From: CAZJLP01 sp964546955
GTDB lineage: Bacteria > Verrucomicrobiota > Verrucomicrobiia > Opitutales > Opitutaceae
DNA length: 25,613 nt
Direction of reading: 5' to 3'
Assembly: GCA_964546955.1 (NCBI GenBank)
Contig: CAZJLP010000070.1
Span: forward strand, 1 to 25,613
In this document: positions 1-5,492 of the stretch, piece after piece
Layout of the letters: each line of letters starts with the position of its first letter
How positions within the stretch are numbered: the stretch's first letter is position 1
Program-made: the position numbers and the translations under genes
The notes under the pieces: model-generated
Database searches by the model: none
The model's input: only the letters and a program-made list of their open reading frames with translations
What the model was told of the DNA's origin: nothing

Positions 1-15
1 TCGGCCGCTTTCCGA

Positions 16-92
16 GGTGGAAGGCGACTTCCGGGCGCGTTGGTTTGGACCGGATTTTCCCAAACCAACGCGCCCGGAAGTCGCGTTCCACC
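16..92. repeat. Long near-perfect inverted repeat (33-bp arms, 11-nt loop)
   Basis: Positions 16-48 pair with 60-92 around an 11-nt loop (49-59). Only one of 33 pairs is mismatched (position 23 against 85). The arms are GC-rich and include the run CTTCCGGGCGCGTTGGTTTG. It lies beyond the terminator of rpmB. Such a long conserved stem suggests a mobile palindromic element of REP/MITE type or a very stable RNA hairpin. It does not share the ends of the GGTAGGG-type elements found elsewhere in the window. No second copy is visible here, so the repeat-family interpretation is inference. Confidence 0.85.
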
Positions 93-133
93 CCGATCCG
101 ACAAGTTGCTTACCGCTTGTAACGGTCCCAGCA

Positions 134-163
134 CAAAAAAACCCGCGGCTGCGGAGCCGCGGG
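134..163 (-). terminator. Rho-independent terminator of rpmB
   Basis: On the minus strand CCCGCGGCT, a four-base loop and AGCCGCGGG form a perfect 9-bp GC-rich stem (163 down to 142). A run of seven T residues follows (141-135). It begins 27 bases after the rpmB stop codon and has the classical intrinsic-terminator form. Confidence 0.93.
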
Positions 164-190
164 CGAAAGGGTGTCGATTGACTTACAACC

Positions 191-421
191 TCAGGCTTTT
201 TGGACCAAGCCGGCTTTGATCGCCTTGACAGAGACCAACATACGCTTGGTGCCGCCATTAGGCAGTTTGACGCGGATGCGCTGAAGATTGGGGCGGAATT
301 TACGCTTCGTGATGCTGGTCACGTGCGTACCGATGCCGCCGCTCTTCTTGCTCTGACCTTTACGGTTGATGATGCTGCCCTTGCCGGGACGCTTGCCTGT
401 GATCGCACAAATTCTGGCCAT
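191..421 (-). CDS. rpmB: 50S ribosomal protein L28
   Basis: The 76-residue protein begins MARICAITGKRPGKGS, the conserved N-terminus of bacterial L28. It continues with the family's THVTSITKRKFRPNLQ stretch and the basic RMLVSVKAIKAGLV end. L28 is a late-assembling large-subunit ribosomal protein. The ATG at 421 was chosen because the family starts at this Met-Ala-Arg. The frame stays open upstream to 544, but that extension is not L28-like and would add 41 residues. The length is normal for the family. It is monocistronic as far as the window shows, with its own terminator at 134-163. The 361-base leader before it contains a hairpin at 481-507. No strong Shine-Dalgarno sequence is visible. 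Confidence 0.96.
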   Translation of the reverse strand: MARICAITGKRPGKGSIINRKGQSKKSGGIGTHVTSITKRKFRPNLQRIRVKLPNGGTKRMLVSVKAIKAGLVQKA

Positions 422-782
422 GGTTCGATTGGTTAAAGGGTCCACGATAAAGGGCCGTCTTTGGCCGAAGCAAGCGGATTCCATCAGTCGCCTAAGGCGG
501 CTGATGGATTTCTCAATGCTCATTGCGAATTGCTCGTTTCTCATTGTCGCAAGGCATTGCGTTGGGGCGGTGTAAAATGGCTACCGCTGGCGTTGTCGTT
601 GGCCCCGCGGAGTTTCGGGCAAGGCCTATTTTTGCGACGATCTGCTGGTTTGAGCGGTTTGCTGTCGAAGTGGGGCGCTAATGATTTCTCGGATGACAGC
701 TGCGGGCTGAAAGACCGACGCTGGAATTACGACAGTTCGACTGAAGCTCGAAAATAACAAATGAGCAATGTCCGCGCGGCGG
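422..782. other. Intergenic region between rpmB and midA with a leader hairpin
   Basis: I see no credible gene in these 361 bases. A 12-bp inverted repeat at 481-492/496-507 (one mismatched or wobble position, loop TAA) would lie in the 5' leader of rpmB, about 60 bases before its start codon. The left part of a second inverted repeat (769-802) covers the end of midA. The region must hold the rpmB promoter on the minus strand, but I could not pick convincing -35/-10 boxes. Confidence 0.55.
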
Positions 783-802
783 CTACAGCCGTCGCGCGGA
801 CA
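769..802 (-). repeat. Inverted repeat embedding the midA stop codon
   Basis: Arms 769-784 and 787-802 (TGTCCGCGCGGCGGCT and its complement with one mismatch) form a hairpin whose tip contains the TAG stop of the methyltransferase gene (785-783). It could act as a 3' end structure, but only a loosely T-rich stretch follows on the minus strand, so a classical intrinsic terminator is not clear. Confidence 0.6.
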
Positions 803-1952
803 GGGCCTGAAACTTGTGCCCCATGTTTCCCGGGTGGATCAGGTGCATCAAGGCCTGCTTCCGCGCGCTGAAACGACCTGCGTCGGCGGCCAGGATGGCG
901 GCGATGAAGGTGTCGGCGCGTTTTACGAGAAACGCTTCCTGGGACTCGAGCGCAACGTCGTGAAAATTTTGCACACGAAGCGCGTCGACGATCCAGTCCC
1001 AGCAAACGTGACAGGTAAGGTCCTGGTCACCAGGCGCAGCCAGGAGATCGTTGGATTGGCGGTGTCGAGCGTAGGCGCGGGCGGTGCCTTGCGGCGTCGC
1101 CTCGATCAATTCGCGCCAGGATTTGCCGTAGTCGAAAGCGAGGAATAGGCCGTTCCACGGCAGCGCGGCAATGGTGTGTGCGAGATCTCTCGCGGCAAGC
1201 GGAGCATCGATTCGGTAGCCCTCGGGCGCGTCAGACGGCAATGTAAAGGTAGGGCGAGGCGTCTTTCTCGATGACCTCGGGACCGCGAGCCCGTCGAAAC
1301 GGTCCGCCGAGCCGTCGGTGGCTCCAGCGTTGTTCGCGGGCAGGGCTGCGCCGACCGGGCTGCAGGTACGACACGCATCGGTTGCCGGCGGCTCACCGGG
1401 GCCGGTTTGCCCTACCTGGCTCTCGAACAAGGAGGAATCGATTGGCCGCAATTCCTCCCGGAGCTGTGCGCCATCGTTCACGACATAGGTTTCCAGCCAC
1501 GTGCCGCTCGAGGCAACGAAGCGGCGGAAGGGTTGTGCATCGAAGAGCTCGTTGGAAAACACGACACACCTGGCGCCCAGGTGGAGGGCCTCGTTCACGC
1601 CGATCGTGCGAACGGTCCCGAAAGGATGAGCGACGTCGCGCAGCACGCCGCCGGCGGGCTCGGCCCCGACCTCGACAAACGTGTAAGTTTTCAGGTCCTC
1701 ATAGGGGAGCAACGTCGCGCAGGCGGCGCAAACGAGTTCGCCGAAGAGCGTGCCCAGAGCGGTCGAGGTATAGAAATCCGAACCGCGTTCCCGACCGATG
1801 CGCAAGCGATTGCGACGATAGTAGCCGAGCTCCGGATGGTACAACGCGGATGCAACGAAACGATCGAAGCGCACAGGTTCGCCAGGCTGCAGGCCGAGTT
1901 TGACCAGAGCGTCGGCTGAGAGCGGAGCGGGTGACGGATAGTCGGCCTCCAT
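783..1952 (-). CDS. MidA/NDUFAF7-family SAM-dependent methyltransferase, interrupted in frame by a palindromic element
   Basis: The 389-residue protein matches the MidA (DUF185) class I methyltransferase family, whose mitochondrial member NDUFAF7 methylates a complex I arginine; bacterial targets are poorly known. Visible hallmarks are ALYHPELGYYRR (36-47), SDFYTSTALGTLFGELV (58-74), the SAM-binding strand FVEVGAEPAGGVL (92-104), SNELFDAQPFRRFV (133-146), FDYG and GTARAYARH in the C-terminal half, then PGDQDLTCHV. Residues 180-235 are not family sequence: they are encoded by a repeat element (1248-1415) that adds exactly 56 codons. Without it the protein would be 333 residues and would join SLFESQ to FTLPSDAPEGYRI. 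The ATG at 1952 lies 5 bases after the stop of the YdeI/OmdA-like gene, implying co-transcription; longer starts would overlap that gene out of frame. Whether the product folds and works with the insert is unknown. Confidence 0.87.
   Translation of the reverse strand: MEADYPSPAPLSADALVKLGLQPGEPVRFDRFVASALYHPELGYYRRNRLRIGRERGSDFYTSTALGTLFGELVCAACATLLPYEDLKTYTFVEVGAEPAGGVLRDVAHPFGTVRTIGVNEALHLGARCVVFSNELFDAQPFRRFVASSGTWLETYVVNDGAQLREELRPIDSSLFESQVGQTGPGEPPATDACRTCSPVGAALPANNAGATDGSADRFDGLAVPRSSRKTPRPTFTLPSDAPEGYRIDAPLAARDLAHTIAALPWNGLFLAFDYGKSWRELIEATPQGTARAYARHRQSNDLLAAPGDQDLTCHVCWDWIVDALRVQNFHDVALESQEAFLVKRADTFIAAILAADAGRFSARKQALMHLIHPGNMGHKFQALSARRL
1248..1416. repeat. Dispersed palindromic element, copy 1 (inside midA coding sequence)
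   Basis: It begins GGTAGGGCGAGGCG and ends CGGTTTGCCCTACC, so the tips are inverted repeats. The subterminal GGCTCACCGGGGCCGGTTTG closely matches the end of the copy at 23505-23644, and CCGCCGAGCCGTCGG also recurs there. It sits inside the methyltransferase gene. Counted from the first GTA codon to the last ACC codon (1415-1248) it is 168 nt, which preserves the reading frame and contains no stop on that strand. The encoded segment begins VGQTGPGEPP and ends RKTPRPT. Confidence 0.88.
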
Positions 1953-1957
1953 CCGCG

Positions 1958-2566
1958 TCAGCAGTTCTGGTATTTCCAGTTGCGCGACTTGCCTTGAGCC
2001 AGCCAGAGCATTGCGGTTTCCAAGCGGCGATTTCGCGTCTCCCCGGTTTTGGCCTCGGTGATCCATTCGACGTACTCTCGCCGATGACTGGGACTGAAAG
2101 CTTCGAAGGTTGCTCGCGCCTGCTTGTTCTTTTTGAGGGCGGCGGCGAGCTTGGGTGGCACCTTCACCGGCGGTTTGGGTGTGCGGACCGTTTTCTTGGC
2201 CAGGCCATTTCCCCCTTCGTCGGCCAATGCCACGGCTTTTCTGATGTAGCCGAGGATGGTCTTGTCGTCCGGAAGGTCGCCCGTGCTCGCGATGCGTCCG
2301 AAGTGTCCCATGGCCTCCTCGGCTTTGCCGCCATTGTCTCCAAAGATCAGTTGTCCCCGCCAAAAGCCAAACGCGCAGTGGGCTTTGAAGGCCGCCATGC
2401 TGCAAAGGATGCCCTTGTAATCGAAGTGGGGGGCACTCCACTTGATGGTCTCCACGACCTCGGGACAGCCTTGGTGCACCAGCTTCCGCAGATGAGTCAA
2501 AATGGGCTTCGCAAAATCAGCCGACTTGGCGATGTAGGCGTCAATCCGAGGATCCTTTTTTCCCAT
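1958..2566 (-). CDS. YdeI/OmdA-family protein with DUF1801-like N-terminal domain
   Basis: The 202-residue protein has the two-part layout of the YdeI/OmpD-associated family. An N-terminal DUF1801-like segment (about 15-110) includes PEVVETIKWSAPHFDYKG (35-52) and CSMAAFKAHCAFGFWRG (55-71). The C-terminal OmdA-type segment (about 135-195) includes FSPSHRREYVEWITEAK (157-173) and the basic ETRNRRLETAM. Relatives have been linked to bacteriocin or peptide resistance, but the biochemical role is unclear. The ATG at 2566 was chosen because the family starts at about this MGKKDPRIDAY; the frame remains open to 2680 only by running into a repeat element. The methyltransferase gene follows 5 bases after its stop. 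It is divergent from the protease gene at 2867. Confidence 0.88.
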   Translation of the reverse strand: MGKKDPRIDAYIAKSADFAKPILTHLRKLVHQGCPEVVETIKWSAPHFDYKGILCSMAAFKAHCAFGFWRGQLIFGDNGGKAEEAMGHFGRIASTGDLPDDKTILGYIRKAVALADEGGNGLAKKTVRTPKPPVKVPPKLAAALKKNKQARATFEAFSPSHRREYVEWITEAKTGETRNRRLETAMLWLAQGKSRNWKYQNC

Positions 2567-2633
2567 GCCGAGAGTTTTGAGGTTTTGACGCGGGCTGGGC
2601 AATCCTGAGGTGAAAAGAGCGGAGTGCGAGAAA

Positions 2634-2776
2634 GGTAGGGCGAAGCCTCCGGTTGAGCCGTCCTGTCCGGAAAATGTCACGCATCATTCAGTTTTGCCGC
2701 TCCAACAAGCGTTAGAACGCTTATGTTCGGCGACGACGTCTGCTTCGACGGCTCATCGAGGGCGGTTCGCTCTACC
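2634..2776. repeat. Dispersed palindromic element, copy 2 (between divergent genes)
   Basis: It begins GGTAGGGCGAAGCC and ends GGTTCGCTCTACC (one mismatch in the inverted tip). GAGCCGTC near the left end is mirrored by GACGGCTCATCGAGGGCGG near the right. Its interior (about 2706-2752, GCGTTAGAACGCTTATGTTC then CTTCGACGG) resembles the interior of the copy at 5244-5385, linking the two as one family. It occupies the shared upstream region of the OmdA-like gene (minus) and the ctpA-like gene (plus), so any promoters lie beside or within it. Confidence 0.85.
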
Positions 2777-2866
2777 CCAATTTTTTAGTCGGTGGACATC
2801 AGCGATTTCAACTTCCGGCTAGAAGCCGTTTTACAATTGGCCGCGGATCGCTCAGAGTGTTCGTTC

Positions 2867-4165
2867 ATGGTTAAACGGATCTTTACTGTCACGATCGGCG
2901 TGATGTTGGGGAGCTGCCTCGCGCTGGCGGTGACTCATGTCCTGTTTCGTGGCGGGGTGTTTTTTGGCGGCGAAGCGCTGCGCTCTGCCGGCTACACCCG
3001 GGAAGTGCTGGAGTTGGTCAATCAGCATTATGTCGATGGCAAACGGGTCGAATACCCGGCGCTGACAAAAGCCGCTTTGCGCGGCGTGCTGCAATCGCTC
3101 GACCCTCATTCCGAGTTCATGGAAGCGCGCGATTTCAAGGAGCTGGAGGAAGAGATGAGCAGCGAGTTCGGCGGAATTGGTGTTCAGCTCGAGCTGCGCG
3201 ACAAGCGTATCATTGTGGTGGCGCCGATTGCGGACACTCCGGGGGACCGGGCCGGCATTCGGCGGGGGGATGAAATCGTGAAAGTGGACGGCGAACGCCT
3301 CGACAAGCCGTCGATGGACGACGTCATCGGCAAATTGCGCGGCAAACCGAAAACTCCGGTCAAACTGGGTTTCTATCGCCCGAGCACCAAGCAGGATTTC
3401 GAGGTCACCATCGTGCGCGAGTTGATCAAGACCGAGAGCGTGCGCGACGTGCGCGTCATCGATGGCGGTTTCGGCTATGTGCAGATCACGCAGTTCACCG
3501 AGCGCACGGGCGAGGAGTTCGTCAAGGCGCTGAACAAGCTCAACGAGCAACGCGTGCGGGGATTGATCCTCGATCTGCGCAATAATCCCGGAGGTTTGCT
3601 CGACGCGGCGGTGCAGGTGGCAGAACCGTTCTTTCGGAAAGGCGAGGTCATCGTCTATACCCAGGGACGGCGGCCGGAGGACCGGGACGACTACAAGGCG
3701 GAGTCCGACGACCCGCCCATGACGCTGCCGACCGTTGTACTGATCAATTCCGGCAGCGCGAGCGCATCGGAGATCGTCGCGGGCGCATTGAAGGACACGA
3801 ATCGTGCGGTGATCGTGGGCGAGCGGTCGTTCGGCAAGGGTTCCGTCCAATCCATTTTCAAGCTGAAGAATGGCGAAGGCATGCGACTGACGACCGCGAA
3901 GTATTTTACGCCCAGCGGGGTCACCATCCATGAAAAAGGGGTGACGCCCAACGTCGAGATCGTGATGACACCGGAGGACGATCAAAACGTGCGGCTTCAA
4001 CGCTCGCGCCGCGACGTGACCGATCCCCAGGCTTTCAAGGAACGCTTTGGCATCGAGCCCACGGAAGACCGGCAGCTCGCCGCTGGCATCGATGTCTTGC
4101 GCGGCATCGTTGTGCTCGAAGCGCGCGCGCCGCAGTCGGCGAAATCGGCGGCAGTCTTGCGTTGA
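2867..4165 (+). CDS. ctpA: S41-family carboxyl-terminal processing protease (CtpA/Prc-like)
   Basis: The 432-residue protein has an N-terminal membrane anchor or uncleaved signal (about 5-27), a tail-protease N-terminal segment with LDPHSEFMEARDF (78-90), a PDZ domain (about 95-182) starting FGGIGVQLE and containing DTPGDRAGIRRGDEIVKVDG, and an S41 protease core. The Ser-Lys dyad is Ser299 in NSGSASASEI and Lys324 in SFGKGSVQ; the spacing of 25 matches CtpA/CtpB enzymes. It should act on the periplasmic side, trimming or degrading proteins from the C-terminus. The ATG at 2867 places the hydrophobic stretch right at the N-terminus; a longer frame from 2792 adds unrelated sequence. tsaD follows 27 bases downstream on the same strand, so the two may be co-transcribed. 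Family assignment is certain, the exact orthologue less so. Confidence 0.95.
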   Translation: MVKRIFTVTIGVMLGSCLALAVTHVLFRGGVFFGGEALRSAGYTREVLELVNQHYVDGKRVEYPALTKAALRGVLQSLDPHSEFMEARDFKELEEEMSSEFGGIGVQLELRDKRIIVVAPIADTPGDRAGIRRGDEIVKVDGERLDKPSMDDVIGKLRGKPKTPVKLGFYRPSTKQDFEVTIVRELIKTESVRDVRVIDGGFGYVQITQFTERTGEEFVKALNKLNEQRVRGLILDLRNNPGGLLDAAVQVAEPFFRKGEVIVYTQGRRPEDRDDYKAESDDPPMTLPTVVLINSGSASASEIVAGALKDTNRAVIVGERSFGKGSVQSIFKLKNGEGMRLTTAKYFTPSGVTIHEKGVTPNVEIVMTPEDDQNVRLQRSRRDVTDPQAFKERFGIEPTEDRQLAAGIDVLRGIVVLEARAPQSAKSAAVLR

Positions 4166-4192
4166 GCGGCGGACTGACCTGTTGGTTCGCCG

Positions 4193-5239
4193 ATGATCCT
4201 TGCCCTCGAATCCTCCTGCGACGAAACCGCCGTCGCCCTTTTCGATCCGGTGCGGGGTTTGGTCGGTGAATGGGTGACGAGCCAGATCGCCTTGCACGAA
4301 CGGTATGGCGGCGTCGTGCCGGATCTGGCGACGCGGGAGCATCTGCAGACGGTGGGACCGCTGTTGAGTCTCGCGAGGCCGCATTGCGACAATTTTCGCG
4401 CGGTGACTCAGATCGCGGTGACGCATGGCCCCGGTTTGGCGGGATGCTTGGCGATTGGCGTGGCCGCGGCAAAGGCGGTCGCACTCGCACTGCGCGTGCC
4501 GCTTGCGGGCGTCAATCATCTCCGCGCGCATGCGTTTTCGCCCTTTATCGTGCTTCATGCCGACGCGGCCGGGTTGGGAGACACGGCTGCATTCGAAGCG
4601 AACTTTCGGGAAAAGCTGCCTCATCTCGGCCTCATTGTATCCGGCGGCAACACGCTTCTTTTTCGGATCGAAAAAACGCGGGAGATCGCGGTTATTTCCT
4701 CCACGCGTGACGATGCAGCGGGAGAGGCCCTCGACAAGGGCGCGAAGCTCCTCGGGTTGGGTTATCCAGGAGGACCGATTGTGGAGAAACTCGCCGCGGC
4801 GGGTAAGGCGGATGCATTTGATTTCCCTCGTGGGATCGGACCGCGCAACGAATTGGATTTCAGCTTTTCCGGATTGAAGACGAGTCTGCGTTACCTCCTT
4901 GAAAAAATGAGTCCGGCGGAAATCGAAGCTCGGAAGCCGGACCTCTGCTCCAGCTATCAGCAGGCGGTGGTCGACGCTCTCGTGCGCAAAACCGCCGCCG
5001 CGTTGGGGCAGCGGGAATACGCGAGCCTCGGACTTTCCGGCGGCGTCGCGAATAACCGCACGCTGCGAGCCGCCATGGAGCGCGTCGGCCAGCGCGCGCG
5101 TCTGCCCGTGTTGTGCGCCCAGCCTAAACACACCGGCGACAATGCGGGAATGATCGCGTTCGCCGCTTGGATTGGTCGAGGCGGAATCGAGGCTCGCGCC
5201 GGCCTCGGATTGGAGATTCAGCCGGGGGCTGTGCTGTGA
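4193..5239 (+). CDS. tsaD: tRNA N6-adenosine threonylcarbamoyltransferase TsaD
   Basis: This 348-residue protein transfers the threonylcarbamoyl group to A37 of ANN-decoding tRNAs, working with TsaB and TsaE (not in this window). It starts MILALESSCDETAVAL, the invariant N-terminus. It carries HERYGGVVPDLATREH (35-50), the metal-binding pair His109 and His113 in NHLRAHAF (bacterial enzymes more often have NHLEGH), SGGNT in the central ATP-grasping region, LSGGVANNRTLR, and Asp316 in HTGDNAGMIA as the third metal ligand. Length and motif order are normal. It starts 27 bases after the ctpA stop. It ends at a repeat element lying between it and the convergent histidine kinase gene. Confidence 0.97.
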   Translation: MILALESSCDETAVALFDPVRGLVGEWVTSQIALHERYGGVVPDLATREHLQTVGPLLSLARPHCDNFRAVTQIAVTHGPGLAGCLAIGVAAAKAVALALRVPLAGVNHLRAHAFSPFIVLHADAAGLGDTAAFEANFREKLPHLGLIVSGGNTLLFRIEKTREIAVISSTRDDAAGEALDKGAKLLGLGYPGGPIVEKLAAAGKADAFDFPRGIGPRNELDFSFSGLKTSLRYLLEKMSPAEIEARKPDLCSSYQQAVVDALVRKTAAALGQREYASLGLSGGVANNRTLRAAMERVGQRARLPVLCAQPKHTGDNAGMIAFAAWIGRGGIEARAGLGLEIQPGAVL

Positions 5240-5243
5240 CGGG

Positions 5244-5385
5244 GGTAGGGTGAGGCCTGTGGACTCGCCGTCGTGTGCGGGAAGCGTAACCTGCAAACAT
5301 CCGCACAGCGCTGGACGGCGTCAAAACGCTTGTTCTTACGCGGGGTCCTTCCCTTCGACGGGCGGTCCAAAGGCCCGCCCCTACC
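5244..5385. repeat. Dispersed palindromic element, copy 3 (between convergent genes)
   Basis: It begins GGTAGGGTGAGGCC and ends GGCCCGCCCCTACC, an imperfect inverted pair. The interior from about 5260 (TGGACTCGCCGTCGTGTGC) to CTTCGACGGGCGGTCC aligns almost end to end with 19197-19311, so the two are close copies. It lies between the converging 3' ends of tsaD and the hybrid kinase gene, where it could serve as a bidirectional 3' end structure. Confidence 0.9.
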
Positions 5386-5492
5386 ATGGGATCCGCTTGC
5401 AGAAGCTCTCCTAAGATAACGAATAAAAAGAAAGATGGCGGAGGGCCGCCCAGGCCAGTGCGCCACGGCCGGCGCGACAAACGGCGATTCCT

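Noticed and set aside
422..544. Upstream extension of rpmB (41 extra residues)
   Set aside because: The added sequence is not L28-like and the conserved family start is the Met at 421.
1953..2441. N-terminal extension of the MidA-like protein through the YdeI/OmdA-like gene
   Set aside because: It is the out-of-frame shadow of the OmdA-like coding sequence; the extra residues are low-complexity Arg/Gln/Gly and not MidA-like.
2852..5296. 814-codon open frame on the minus strand opposite ctpA and tsaD
   Set aside because: The product is rich in Arg/His and lacks any family motif. The plus strand encodes two complete, recognisable enzymes over the same bases; this is a GC-skewed antisense frame.
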